From an uncultured Planctomycetaceae bacterium (lineage in GTDB: Bacteria; Planctomycetota; Planctomycetia; Pirellulales; UBA1268), in contig CAIXGY010000192.1 in the NCBI GenBank assembly GCA_903919035.1, forward strand, positions 1 to 41,824: DNA of 41,824 nt, given 5' to 3'. Below are positions 1 to 8,992 of the stretch, one piece after another; position 1 is the first letter of the stretch; each line of letters opens with the position of its first letter. Under the pieces are notes generated by a model. The model was not told the DNA's origin and did no database searches. It worked only from the letters and a program-made list of their open reading frames with translations. The translations under genes and the position numbers were made by a program.

Positions 1-252
1 GTGGACAGCAAGGTGGACAGCAAGGTGGACAGCAAGGTGGACAGCAAGGTGGACAGCAGGGTGGACAGCAGGGTGGACAGCAGGGTGGACAGCAGGGTGG
101 ACAGCAGGGCGGACAGCAAGGTGGACAGCAGGGTGGACAGCAAGGCGGTCAGCAAGGCGGTCAGCAAGGCGGTCAGCAGGGCGGACAGCAGGGTGGAGAG
201 CAGGGCGGAGAGCAGGGCGGAGAACAAGGTGGTCAGCAGGGCGGACAGCAGG
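1..252 (+). repeat. 21 tandem copies of a 12-bp unit (GGQQ coding)
   Basis: Every 12 bases from position 1 the sequence restarts as GTGGACAGCARG. Early units are almost identical. Later ones vary (GCGGTCAGCAAG, GTGGAGAGCAGG) and the array decays after 252. The unit is a multiple of three, so gain or loss of copies keeps the reading frame. The array probably extends left of the window. Confidence 0.95.
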
Positions 253-791
253 GCCAGGCAGTCGGGAAGGCAGATCAGGACGGCAGGCCGCGGGCCGATG
301 CGGCTGCTGAGGGATCGCGGCCAGGCCCGGGAAGTGAAGTCGGGGCCGGGGGTCGCGGGGGCGGCGACCGGAGCGATTCGCCAGCGATTTCCGCAGCCGC
401 TCCCGCGCCGCGGCGCGATGCCGAGTGGGTCGAGCAAGACACGGCGCACGCTCGCAATGCCGCGGATCTCGCCATCGAACATCTCCGCGACAGCCTGAAT
501 GCCGGCCGCACGGACGTGCTCGATGAGCTCGGCTGGACGCAGGATCAGGCCCGCGCCTTTCTCGAGCGCTGGGAGGCGATGCGGCGGCTGGCCGAAAGCG
601 GCGACCCGCAGAAGCGCGGCGAGTTCGAGCAGGCCGTGCGCAGCCTCGGCCTGCGGCCCGGCGGTGTCCGCACCTCGCGCGGCGCGCCCGCCGACGCGAA
701 GGGTGGGCAGGCCGAGGGCCGGCGTGGCCGGCCGCCGGCGGCCTATCGCGAGCAGGTCGAGGCCTACCTCCGCGGCACGGGGGGCGGATGA
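3..791 (+). CDS. Gly/Gln-repeat protein, C-terminal part (5' end outside window)
   Basis: The reading frame is open from the left edge to a TGA at 789-791, giving the last 262 residues of a larger protein. The first ~84 residues are GGQQ tetrapeptides (later GGEQ), encoded by 21 tandem 12-bp units. A Gly/Ala/Pro-rich linker follows. The final ~100 residues look like a folded helical domain, including LDELGWTQDQARAFLERWE, and then a basic tail. This frame is chosen over the two other open frames because only it continues into that ordered segment and ends in an ATGA overlap with nadB. I recall low-complexity planctomycete proteins with a similar tail, but the function is unknown to me. The N-terminus, and any signal or membrane segment, cannot be seen. 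Confidence 0.7.
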   Translation, partial: GQQGGQQGGQQGGQQGGQQGGQQGGQQGGQQGGQQGGQQGGQQGGQQGGQQGGQQGGQQGGQQGGEQGGEQGGEQGGQQGGQQGQAVGKADQDGRPRADAAAEGSRPGPGSEVGAGGRGGGDRSDSPAISAAAPAPRRDAEWVEQDTAHARNAADLAIEHLRDSLNAGRTDVLDELGWTQDQARAFLERWEAMRRLAESGDPQKRGEFEQAVRSLGLRPGGVRTSRGAPADAKGGQAEGRRGRPPAAYREQVEAYLRGTGGG

Positions 792-2464
792 GCGACGCCT
801 TCGAAGGACCCCGCTACCTCGTGACCTTCGGGCCGAAGCGGGTGCCGCACTGCTTCACCGACGTGCTCATCCTCGGGGGCGGTCTCGCCGGCCTGCGGGC
901 CGCGCTCGGCGTCGATCCGCGGCTGTCGGTCACCGTGGTGACGAAAGATGACCTCCACGGCTCGTCGAGCCAGTGGGCCCAGGGCGGGATCGCCGGCGTC
1001 GTCGATCCGGAGGATCGCTTCGACAACCACGTCGCCGACACGCTGACTGCCGGCGGCGGCCTGTGCCACGAGGAGGTCGTCGATGCCGTCGTCCGCGAGG
1101 CGCCCACGCGGATCGCGGAGCTCATCTCCTGGGGCACGCGGTTCGATGCGGCCAACGGCACGCTCGCGCTCGGCCGCGAGGGAGGTCACAGCCACCACCG
1201 CATCGTCCACGCCCTGGGTGACGCGACGGGTCGCGAGGTCATGCGGGCGGTCATCGAACGCACGCGGACGCTCGAAAACCTGTCGGTCTGGCCCGACACC
1301 TTCACGATCGACCTCGTCACCGACGACTCGGGCTGCCGCGGGGCGATCGTGTGGAACCCCGCCCACGGCAAGACGATCGTTTGGGCGCGGCGCACGATCC
1401 TGGCGACGGGGGGAGCCGGGCAGCTCTATCGTGAGACGACGAACCCGCCGGGTGCCAGCGGCGATGGGATGGCCCTCGCCTGGCGTGCCGGCGCCGCACT
1501 CCGCGACATGGAGTTCATGCAGTTCCATCCCACCGTGCTCTACATCGCCGGCGGTGCGCGGAGCCTGATCACCGAGGCCGTGCGTGGCGCCGGCGCCCGG
1601 CTCGTCGATCGCGAGGGGCACCGCTTCATGCCCGAGTTCGATCCGCGGGCCGAACTCGCGCCGCGCGACATCGTCTCCCGCGCGATCACGGTGGTGATGC
1701 ACCGCACGCACCATGCGAACGTCTACCTCGACCTCTCCCACCTCGACGCCGACACGGTCCGGGCGCGGTTCCCCGGCATGGCCGAAATCTGCGGCAAGTT
1801 CGGCCTCGACCTGGCACGCGACCGGATTCCGGTGCGGCCCGGCGCGCATTACATGATCGGCGGCGTCACGGTGGACGACGCGGGCCGCACGAGCGTGCCG
1901 GGGCTGTTCGCCGCCGGCGAGGTGACCTCCAGCGGCTTGCACGGCGCGAACCGTCTGGCCAGCAACAGCCTGCTCGAGGGGCTCGTGTACGGGGCGCGGG
2001 TGGGAGCGGTCGTATCGGAGGAGGTGCTGGCGGCGGGAGCGGACGACGAGGACTTTCGCGTGCCGGCGCTGGCGAACCCGCGTGCGGCCCGGTCCGACAT
2101 CGGCGCCGGCACGCTCGACCTCGCCGACATCCGCAACTCGCTCCAGTCGCTCATGTGGCGGCAGGTGGGCGTGGAGCGGACGGGCGCGGCCCTCGGCGAG
2201 GCGCTCGGCACGGTCGAGGGCTGGTGCCGCTACGTGCTGCCGCGGCAGTTCGCCGACCCGCAGGGCTGGCAGCTGCAGAACATGCTCGAGGTCGCCCGGC
2301 TCATGATCCGCGCGGCGATCGAGCGCCGAGAAACCCGGGGCGTCCACTTCCGATCCGACCACCCCGGCCCGCACGAGGAATGGCGGGCCCACATCGCGTG
2401 GCGGAGGGGACGCTCCGGCCCGTGGCTGGAGCCGCTGCCGCGACCCACCGCGGCCCGCGACTGA
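788..2464 (+). CDS. nadB: L-aspartate oxidase
   Basis: This 558-residue flavoprotein should oxidise L-aspartate to iminoaspartate in the cytoplasm, the first step of de novo NAD synthesis. The N-terminal FAD-binding motif GGGLAGL is at residues 30-36, followed by SSSQWAQGGIAG (59-70), the substrate-region EGGHSHHRIVHA (131-142), QFHPT, GAHYMIGGV and the C-terminal FAD motif GLFAAGEVTSSGLHGANR. These fit NadB and the related succinate dehydrogenase/fumarate reductase flavoproteins. The length (usual ~530-540) and the lack of neighbouring sdhB/C genes favour NadB. The start overlaps the previous stop (ATGA), which suggests translational coupling. nadA and nadC are not in the window. Confidence 0.93.
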   Translation: MSDAFEGPRYLVTFGPKRVPHCFTDVLILGGGLAGLRAALGVDPRLSVTVVTKDDLHGSSSQWAQGGIAGVVDPEDRFDNHVADTLTAGGGLCHEEVVDAVVREAPTRIAELISWGTRFDAANGTLALGREGGHSHHRIVHALGDATGREVMRAVIERTRTLENLSVWPDTFTIDLVTDDSGCRGAIVWNPAHGKTIVWARRTILATGGAGQLYRETTNPPGASGDGMALAWRAGAALRDMEFMQFHPTVLYIAGGARSLITEAVRGAGARLVDREGHRFMPEFDPRAELAPRDIVSRAITVVMHRTHHANVYLDLSHLDADTVRARFPGMAEICGKFGLDLARDRIPVRPGAHYMIGGVTVDDAGRTSVPGLFAAGEVTSSGLHGANRLASNSLLEGLVYGARVGAVVSEEVLAAGADDEDFRVPALANPRAARSDIGAGTLDLADIRNSLQSLMWRQVGVERTGAALGEALGTVEGWCRYVLPRQFADPQGWQLQNMLEVARLMIRAAIERRETRGVHFRSDHPGPHEEWRAHIAWRRGRSGPWLEPLPRPTAARD

Positions 2465-2539
2465 CGGCCGGGATTGCCCGGATCCACCGGTCTGGAAACA
2501 ATACCTGCGTCACGACGCACCGAGGCGACGGGATCCGCG

Positions 2540-3283
2540 ATGAACCAGAGCACGAAGGCGACCGGCCCGGCAATGATCGAGGCCGACGGTCTGACGAAGT
2601 TCTACGGAGATTTCATCGCCATTCGCGATGTCTCCTTCCAGGTGCCTCGGGGCGAAATCGTGGCCTTCCTGGGCCCCAACGGCGCCGGGAAGAGCACCAC
2701 GATGAAAATCCTCACTGGCTACCTCGCCCCATCGGCGGGAACGGCCCGGATCGCAGGCCATGACATGGCCACCGACCGTCTCGCCGGCGCTGCACGACTG
2801 GGGTACCTGCCCGAAAACGGCCCGCTCTACCCCGACATGACCCCGCGTGGCCTGCTCGAATTCTTCGCCGACGCCCGCGGGCTCTCCGGAGCGCGGCGGC
2901 GGGAGCGGATCGAGGCGGTCGTGAAGCAGTGCGAACTCGGCAGCGTCATCGGCAAGGCGATCGGCAAGCTCTCGAAGGGCTACCGGCAGCGGGTGGGGAT
3001 GGCCCAGGTGCTGCTGCACGAGCCCGACGTGTTGATCCTCGACGAGCCGACCAGCGGCCTCGATCCCAACCAGATTCGCGAGGTTCGCGAGACGATCCGG
3101 CGACTGGGCCAGAGCAAGACGATCCTGCTTTCGACCCACATCCTCCAGGAGGTCGAGGCCCTGGCCGACCGAGTGATCCTCATCTCGGAGGGCCGCCTGC
3201 GGTTCGACGGTACGCCCGCCGAACTGCGGCGCGACGGCCGGCCGCTCGATGAACGGTTCCACGAGCTCACGCGTTCGGCGTGA
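2540..3283 (+). CDS. ABC transporter ATP-binding protein, GldA/CcmA type
   Basis: A 247-residue ABC ATPase. Walker A GPNGAGKST is at 45-53, the signature LSKGY at 144-148, Walker B VLILDEP at 164-170 and the switch His at 200 (LLSTH). It should energise the membrane protein encoded immediately downstream. The ATG at 2540 is preferred. An in-frame TTG at 2474 would add 22 unconserved residues, and an ATG at 2573 is also possible just before the conserved IEADGLTKFYG. Similarity of layout to gliding-motility GldA-GldF-GldG is inferred from the next gene; in non-gliding planctomycetes the substrate is unknown. Confidence 0.88.
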   Translation: MNQSTKATGPAMIEADGLTKFYGDFIAIRDVSFQVPRGEIVAFLGPNGAGKSTTMKILTGYLAPSAGTARIAGHDMATDRLAGAARLGYLPENGPLYPDMTPRGLLEFFADARGLSGARRRERIEAVVKQCELGSVIGKAIGKLSKGYRQRVGMAQVLLHEPDVLILDEPTSGLDPNQIREVRETIRRLGQSKTILLSTHILQEVEALADRVILISEGRLRFDGTPAELRRDGRPLDERFHELTRSA

Positions 3284-3293
3284 ACTCCCGCCA

Positions 3294-3314
3294 CGGCGGC
3301 TCGACCGGCCGCCG
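3294..3314 (+). other. Hairpin between ABC ATPase and permease genes
   Basis: A perfect 7-bp GC stem (CGGCGGC, 7-nt loop, GCCGCCG) lies 10 nt after the ATPase stop and ~56 nt before the permease start. There is no T-run, so a strong terminator is unlikely. It could trim or stabilise the mRNA and set the subunit ratio. This GC content produces many such stems by chance. Confidence 0.25.
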
Positions 3315-3370
3315 CACCCGCCCCTGTCCCGCCCCTATCCCGCCACACTACCGACCGCAGGACCGAGACC

Positions 3371-6163
3371 ATGAAGTGGCACGTGCTCGACGCCGTCTTC
3401 AAGCGGAATTTCACCGCCTACTTTTCCAATCCGACCGGCTACGTCTTCATCTGCGTGTTCGTGCTGCTCGGATCGCTGGCCGCGTTCTGGCCCCCGGAGT
3501 TCTTCAACTCCAATCTCGCCAATCTCGACCAGCTCAATCGGCACCTGCCGTTCATCCTCCTCGTGTTCGTGCCGGCGATCACGATGAGCGTGTGGGCCGA
3601 CGAGCGCCGCCAAGGCACTGACGAGTTGCTGCTGACGATTCCCGCCAGCGACTGGGAGGTGGTGTTCGGCAAGTATCTGGCCGCGGTCGGCATCTTCACG
3701 GTGGCGCTGGTCTTCTCCTGTCTCTGCAACCTGGTGATCCTGCTCTGCTGGGGCACGCCCGACGCCGGCTTGTTTCTCACGAATTACCTCGGCTACTGGT
3801 TCACTGGCCTCGCGATGCTGGCCGTGGGGATGGTGGCCAGCTTCCTGACGAGCAACCTCACGGTGGGCTTCATCCTCGGCGTGCTCTTCAACGCCCCCTT
3901 GGCCCTCGCCGATCGGGCGAGCACCGTGATGGGGCCGCGGCTCGCGGAGCGGGTGCGGGGCTGGAGCCTGGCCGAGCAATTCTCGGATTTCGGCCGCGGC
4001 GTCGTGAGTCTGCCGGCGATCGTCTACTTCCTGGGCATCGTCGCGGCGTGTCTCTACCTGGCGATGGTGCTCATCGGCCGGCGGCATTGGGCCGGCCGCC
4101 GCGATGGGGCGGCCCCGGGGCTGCACTATCTGGCGCGGGCCGGCGGGCTCGCCGCGGCCGCGGCGGGGCTCGTGCTGCTCTGCCAGGCCTTCGACCAACG
4201 GCTCGGGCTGCGGGCCGACCTTTCGGCCGAGCGGATCAGCTCGCTGGCTCCCGACACGAAGCGGCTGCTGGCCAAGCTCGATCCGAAGCGTCCCATCGAG
4301 ATCAAGGCCTACGTCAGTCCGACGGTGCCGGAGGACTACGTCCAGACCCGGCTCAACCTTCTCAACACGCTGCGGCAGTTTCAGCGGCTCGGCGGCGGCA
4401 AGGTGCGTGTGGAGGTGATCCCCACCGAGCCCAAGACCGAGGCCGCGGCGGTGGCCGCCCAACAGTTCGGCATCGAGCCACAGACGGTGCTCGCGCGGGT
4501 CCGTGGCGCCTACCGCGACGAGGAGATCTTCCTCGGCTGCGGATTCACCAGCGGCCTGGAGAAGGTGGTGGTGCCGTTCTTCGACCGTGGCACGCCGGTC
4601 GAATACGAGCTGATCCGTTCCGTCTGCACCGCCGCAGAGCAGAAGCGAAAGCGGCTCGGGGTGCTCTCCACCGACGCCGATCTCTTCGGCGGATTCGACA
4701 TGATGAGCGGCCAGTCGCGGCCCCGGCAGCCGATCCTCGAGGAACTCGAGAAGCAATATGACGTGGTGCAGGTCGATGCCTCGGCGCCGATCACCGAGAC
4801 CTTCGACGTGCTGCTCGCCGTGCAGCCGTCCACGCTGGGGCCGGAGCAGATGGCCAACTTCGTGGCCGCCGTGGAGGCGGGCCAACCGGTGGCCGTGTTC
4901 GAGGATCCGCTGCCGGTGCTGATGACCAACGTGCCGGGCACCGGCCAGCCCCGCCGCAGCCCGATGGGGCCGATGGCCATGTTCGGGCAGCAGGGCCAGC
5001 CCAAGGGCGATCTCGGCCTCCTGTGGAGGGCCCTCGGGGTGAGGCTGTCGGCCAAGGCCGCGGCGCTCGGCGGCATGGGGGCCAGCCCCTTCGTCGTCTC
5101 CCAGGACTACAACCCGCACCTGAAACTCGAGCTGCCTGCCGAGTTCGTGTTCATCGATGCGAGTCTCGAGGCCGAGACAGCCAAGGAATCGCCCCCCGGC
5201 TTCAACCAGCAGGAACGGATCACCTCCGGCCTGCAGGAGGTGCTGTTTCCGTTTCCCGGCGGGATCGTCCGCGAGGACGGCGTCGACGTGACGTTCACGC
5301 CGTTGGTGCGGACGGCCGCCCAGCGGACCGGCACGATCGAGGTGGATCAGGTGATGAACAACCGTGGCGACATGCGGCAGTTGCGGCTCTTCGAGCGGCC
5401 CGCCGACGAGTCGCTCGTGCTGGCCGTGCTCGTGGGGCGGTCGGCGAAGCCGGCCGTGGCGGCGGACGACCAGCCCGCAGATGCGGCGGCCGATGCCGCC
5501 GCAAAGCCCGCGGCCGGGAAGCCGATCCGGGCCGTGGTCGTGGCCGACATCGACCTGCTCGACGGGCGGATCTTCGGCCTGCGGAGCCGGCCCGACGAGG
5601 TCTTCGGGCTCGACTTCGACAACGTGGAGTTCGCCCTCAACGTGCTCGACGGCCTCGCCGGCGACGAGCGGTTCGTCGACATCCGCAAACGGAAGCCCAA
5701 GCACCGCACGCTCGAGCGGATCGAGGATGCCGTGGCCGAGTCACGGAAGCAGGCCGACGGCGAACGCCAGAAGTTCATCGCCCAGTTCGACGAGGCCGAG
5801 CGCGAGGCCAACGCCGCCATGCAGAAGGAAGTGGGTGAGTTCGAGCAGAAGATCCGTGAACTGGAGTCCCAGGGCGATGCCGACCCGCAGGCGGCGATGC
5901 AGGCCGTCCAGCAGTTGGCCAGCCGGCAGCGGCTCGCGCAGCGGAGGCTCGACACCAAGATCGAGGCCCTGAAGCGGAAGCGTGACGTGGAGGTCGACGC
6001 CGTCGAGCGGCGGCTCGAGGCCCAGATTCGCCGCGAGCAGGACTGGCAGAAGTGGCTGGCGGTGCTCCTGCCGCCCATTCCGCCCCTGGTCGTGGCGTTC
6101 TTCGTCTTCTTCCGACGTCGCGCCCAGGAGCGGGAGGGCGTGTCTCGGTCCAGGCTCAGGTGA
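3371..6163 (+). CDS. Fused ABC permease and auxiliary protein (GldF-GldG fusion)
   Basis: A 930-residue membrane protein. Residues 1-235 form an ABC-2-type permease with about six helices, including the conserved region WADERRQGTDELLLTIPAS near residues 77-95. A further helix near 250-268 is followed by a large extracytoplasmic domain (~280-690) of the GldG/ABC_transp_aux type, with phrases such as EIKAYVSPTVPEDY and FDVLLAVQP. A charged coiled coil (~740-880) and a last membrane helix (~893-912) close the protein. GldF and GldG are separate in Bacteroidetes gliders; here they are one polypeptide. The gene follows its ATPase by 87 bp and precedes a DUF4340 gene, a grouping consistent with one envelope complex. 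The substrate is unknown. Confidence 0.85.
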   Translation: MKWHVLDAVFKRNFTAYFSNPTGYVFICVFVLLGSLAAFWPPEFFNSNLANLDQLNRHLPFILLVFVPAITMSVWADERRQGTDELLLTIPASDWEVVFGKYLAAVGIFTVALVFSCLCNLVILLCWGTPDAGLFLTNYLGYWFTGLAMLAVGMVASFLTSNLTVGFILGVLFNAPLALADRASTVMGPRLAERVRGWSLAEQFSDFGRGVVSLPAIVYFLGIVAACLYLAMVLIGRRHWAGRRDGAAPGLHYLARAGGLAAAAAGLVLLCQAFDQRLGLRADLSAERISSLAPDTKRLLAKLDPKRPIEIKAYVSPTVPEDYVQTRLNLLNTLRQFQRLGGGKVRVEVIPTEPKTEAAAVAAQQFGIEPQTVLARVRGAYRDEEIFLGCGFTSGLEKVVVPFFDRGTPVEYELIRSVCTAAEQKRKRLGVLSTDADLFGGFDMMSGQSRPRQPILEELEKQYDVVQVDASAPITETFDVLLAVQPSTLGPEQMANFVAAVEAGQPVAVFEDPLPVLMTNVPGTGQPRRSPMGPMAMFGQQGQPKGDLGLLWRALGVRLSAKAAALGGMGASPFVVSQDYNPHLKLELPAEFVFIDASLEAETAKESPPGFNQQERITSGLQEVLFPFPGGIVREDGVDVTFTPLVRTAAQRTGTIEVDQVMNNRGDMRQLRLFERPADESLVLAVLVGRSAKPAVAADDQPADAAADAAAKPAAGKPIRAVVVADIDLLDGRIFGLRSRPDEVFGLDFDNVEFALNVLDGLAGDERFVDIRKRKPKHRTLERIEDAVAESRKQADGERQKFIAQFDEAEREANAAMQKEVGEFEQKIRELESQGDADPQAAMQAVQQLASRQRLAQRRLDTKIEALKRKRDVEVDAVERRLEAQIRREQDWQKWLAVLLPPIPPLVVAFFVFFRRRAQEREGVSRSRLR

Positions 6164-6176
6164 GAGGGAGGATTGC

Positions 6177-7805
6177 ATGGCGGAGGCGAGGGACGGGTCA
6201 CACGATCGGCACGGTGGAACGGCATCCATGAGGGGCCGCACGCTGGCGTTCGTCGGCACCGGCGCGGCACTGCTCGTGGCGGGCTGGCTCGCGCAGCCGC
6301 GGTTCGCGCCAGCGACGGTCCGACCGGAAGCCGAGCGGGTGTTGTTTCCGGAACTCTCCGACGCCGCGAAGGCCGCGAGCCTGGAGATCCTCTCGTTCGA
6401 CGACGAACTTGCCACCCTGACTCCCTTCAAGGTGGCGCAGGCCGGGGGCGTGTGGGTGCTGCCGGCGCACGAAAACTACCCGGCGGACGCCAAGGATCAA
6501 CTCGCCGCCGCCGCGACGGAACTCGTCGATCTCAAGGCGATCGCGATCGAGAGTAACTCGCCCGGCGACCACGAGATCTTCGGTGTCATCGAGCCCGACG
6601 CCGAGAAGATCAAGGTCGGCATGACCGGCGTGGGCCGGCTCGTGGAGATCCGTGACACAGCGGGCAACCGGCTCGCCCGGCTCGTGATCGGCAAGGAGGC
6701 CAAGCGGTCGGCGACGGCGGCTCCGGAGGGCGGACGGACGCTCCGCTACGTGCGGAAGGCGGGACAGGATCCGGTGTATCTCGTGGAGATCGATACCACG
6801 AAGTTCACGACGAAATTCGACGACTGGATCGAGAAGGACCTGCTCAAGCTCTCTCCCTGGGACGTCCGTCGCGTCGTGATCGACGACTCGGCGTGCACCT
6901 TCGGGATCGACGAGGCGAGCGGCCGACCATCGGTATCACAGGAGCGGCGGGGGCTGTACGAACTGTCGTATGACGACAAGACCGCCGCGTGGTCGGCCGT
7001 CCGGCTCGAGGGCTTCGACAAGGCCAACAAGCCGAAGGACGCGCCGCTGGCCGCCGACGAGGAGCTCGCAAGCGGCAGGCTCAACGATCTCCGCAACGCC
7101 CTCGGGGACCTCAAGATCGTGGACGTGGCCCGCAAGCCGGCGGGCTTGAGCGGTGAATTACGGGCCGAAACGAAGTTCACCGAGGATCGCGAGGCGGTGA
7201 TGTCGCTCGCCCAGCGGGGCTTCTATCCCTTCGCTTCGGGCGACATCCTGTCGAGCAACGGCGAGACCGTGGTGGGCATGAGGGACGGCGTCGAGTATCT
7301 GCTGCGCTTCGGCAACGGCACGACCGTGACCGGCGGCGACGAGCCGGCGACGGACGCCGCGGGCCAAAAGTCGGAGGATGCGCAGCCCGACGCCGAGGTC
7401 AACGGGCGCTATCTCTTCGTGATGGCACGCTTCAACGAATCGCTCTTGGAGAAGCCCACGCTCGAGCCGGTGCCCGAGGCTCCGGCGGAGGAGTCCAAGG
7501 CCGAGAAGCCCACGGCGGGTGACACCAAGGCCACCGATGCCGCGGCGGAACTGGCCAAGGCCGATGCGGCCGAGGCCACGGCGCAGGCCGCCGTCGAGGA
7601 GCGCCGTCGCGTGGAACGGGAGAACCGGCGCAAGCAGGAGGAATACGACGAGAAGGTGAAGGCCGCCCACAAGCGGGTCAGGGAACTCAACGGCCGATTC
7701 GCGGATTGGTATTACGTCGTGTCCGACGCGGAATATGCAAAGATCCATCTGGATCGGACGGGCGTGGTGCAGCGGAAGCAGGCCTCGGACGCGACCCCGA
7801 AATAG
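6177..7805 (+). CDS. DUF4340 domain membrane-anchored protein
   Basis: A 542-residue protein with an N-terminal signal anchor (~residues 18-38, TLAFVGTGAALLVAGWLA) and a long extracytoplasmic region of repeating beta-type segments (for example SLEILSFDDELATLTPFKV), which fits DUF4340. The C-terminal third becomes Ala/Glu/Lys-rich and coiled (~440-510) before a final conserved stretch near FADWYYVVSDAEYAKI. The ATG at 6177 is supported by a strong ribosome site (AGGGAGGA at 6164-6171). It begins 13 bp after the GldF-GldG fusion, so the two are almost certainly cotranscribed. DUF4340 proteins commonly sit beside GldG-like genes; their biochemical role is not established. Confidence 0.8.
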   Translation: MAEARDGSHDRHGGTASMRGRTLAFVGTGAALLVAGWLAQPRFAPATVRPEAERVLFPELSDAAKAASLEILSFDDELATLTPFKVAQAGGVWVLPAHENYPADAKDQLAAAATELVDLKAIAIESNSPGDHEIFGVIEPDAEKIKVGMTGVGRLVEIRDTAGNRLARLVIGKEAKRSATAAPEGGRTLRYVRKAGQDPVYLVEIDTTKFTTKFDDWIEKDLLKLSPWDVRRVVIDDSACTFGIDEASGRPSVSQERRGLYELSYDDKTAAWSAVRLEGFDKANKPKDAPLAADEELASGRLNDLRNALGDLKIVDVARKPAGLSGELRAETKFTEDREAVMSLAQRGFYPFASGDILSSNGETVVGMRDGVEYLLRFGNGTTVTGGDEPATDAAGQKSEDAQPDAEVNGRYLFVMARFNESLLEKPTLEPVPEAPAEESKAEKPTAGDTKATDAAAELAKADAAEATAQAAVEERRRVERENRRKQEEYDEKVKAAHKRVRELNGRFADWYYVVSDAEYAKIHLDRTGVVQRKQASDATPK

Positions 7806-7824
7806 GACGGCGGCTCGCCTGCGC

Positions 7825-8856
7825 ATGTCAGACATCCTCACCTCGCCGCGGCAGTCTCGTTTCGGCCGCGCCGTGGGGTTCCGGCTGGCCGGGATCGGCA
7901 GCCACGTGCCGGCGACGGTCGTCACCAACGCCGACCTTGCCCGGCTGGGCTGCGACCCCGAGTGGATCGTGGCCCGCTCGGGCATCCGCGAGCGGCGGCA
8001 CGCCGCCGCGGGAGTCGCGACGAGCGACCTCGCCGCGGCCGCGGGGACGGCTGCCATCGTCGCGTCGGGTCGCAGGACCGCCGACGTCGATCTGCTCGTG
8101 CTCGGGACGTTCACGCCCGACACCTGCATTCCGTCCACCGCCTGTGTCGTGCAGGAACGGCTCGGCCTCGACGCGCCGGCGATGGACGTGACGGCGGCCT
8201 GCGCCGGCTTCGCCTATGCGCTGGTCACCGCAGCGCAGTTCATCGTCGCCGGCTCGAGCCGGCTGGCACTCGTCGTGGGAGCCGATACCAACTCCCGTGT
8301 CGTCGACCCCGAGGACGTCAAAACGTGGCCGCTGTTCGGTGACGGCGCCGGCGCCGTGCTGCTCGAGGCCGTGGAGGCGGGGGAGCGGACGGAACGGGGG
8401 TTGCTCGCGTTCTCGCTCGGCTCCGACGGCCGGGGCGCGGAACTGCTCGTGTGTCCGATGAGCGGCTCGCGTCGGCCGGTCTCCGTGGAAGGCATCGCCC
8501 GCCGCGAGCAGTTCATGCAGATGGACGGCCGCGCGGTCTTCAAGTGGGCGATCCGTGTCGCGGAGGAGAACATCCGCCGGGTCGTGGAGCGCTCGGGTGT
8601 GCCGCTCGAGCACGTCGATCTGTTCGTGCTGCACCAGGCCAACGCCCGGATCATCGAAGGGGTCCGCGAGGCTCTCGGACTGCCGGCCGACAAGGTGTTC
8701 ATGAATCTCGACCGCTACGGCAACACGTCGTCGGGCTCGATCCCCCTGGCGCTGGACGAGGCCTGGGCGACCGGCCGGATCGGGCCGGAGAGCACGGTCG
8801 TGGTGTGTGGGTTCGGCGGCGGCCTCGCGTGGGGCAGCGCCGTCTGGAGGCTGTGA
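7825..8856 (+). CDS. fabH: 3-oxoacyl-ACP synthase III (FabH-type)
   Basis: A 343-residue thiolase-fold condensing enzyme. The catalytic triad is visible: Cys126 in DVTAACAGFAYAL, His270 in FVLHQANARII and Asn300 in RYGNTSSGSIPLALDEA. The C-terminal glycine-rich loop GFGGGLAWGSAVWRL is typical of FabH. It should condense an acyl-CoA primer with malonyl-ACP to start fatty acid synthesis. The ATG at 7825 is 19 bp after the DUF4340 stop, so it may share that transcript. No other fatty-acid genes adjoin it, so a housekeeping FabH and a specialised KAS III paralogue cannot be separated from sequence alone. Confidence 0.9.
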   Translation: MSDILTSPRQSRFGRAVGFRLAGIGSHVPATVVTNADLARLGCDPEWIVARSGIRERRHAAAGVATSDLAAAAGTAAIVASGRRTADVDLLVLGTFTPDTCIPSTACVVQERLGLDAPAMDVTAACAGFAYALVTAAQFIVAGSSRLALVVGADTNSRVVDPEDVKTWPLFGDGAGAVLLEAVEAGERTERGLLAFSLGSDGRGAELLVCPMSGSRRPVSVEGIARREQFMQMDGRAVFKWAIRVAEENIRRVVERSGVPLEHVDLFVLHQANARIIEGVREALGLPADKVFMNLDRYGNTSSGSIPLALDEAWATGRIGPESTVVVCGFGGGLAWGSAVWRL

Positions 8857-8992
8857 TGTCCGGCCGCGTGCACTCTTCGCCCGAGCCGGCAGGCGGGCGG
8901 CACACGTTTCGTCGTCGAGGGCCGTGGCGGCCCGCGCGGAGGAATTGGCACCGTCCCGGCGCCGGCGGAGGCTCGTTTCAAACGGAGGGCGA

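Noticed and set aside
1-252. Possible CRISPR array
   Set aside because: The units are contiguous 12-mers with no spacers, and they code GGQQ in a frame that runs on into a protein.
2474-2539. TTG start extending the ABC ATPase by 22 residues
   Set aside because: The added residues look unstructured, and an ATG at 2540 lies closer to the conserved domain.
3335-5704. Long open frame on the minus strand opposite the GldF-GldG fusion
   Set aside because: It is a GC-driven shadow: His/Arg/Gly-rich, with no domains, and it covers a well-recognised plus-strand protein.
8919-8933. GC hairpin after fabH as a terminator
   Set aside because: A perfect 6-bp stem, but no T-run follows; such stems are common at this GC content.
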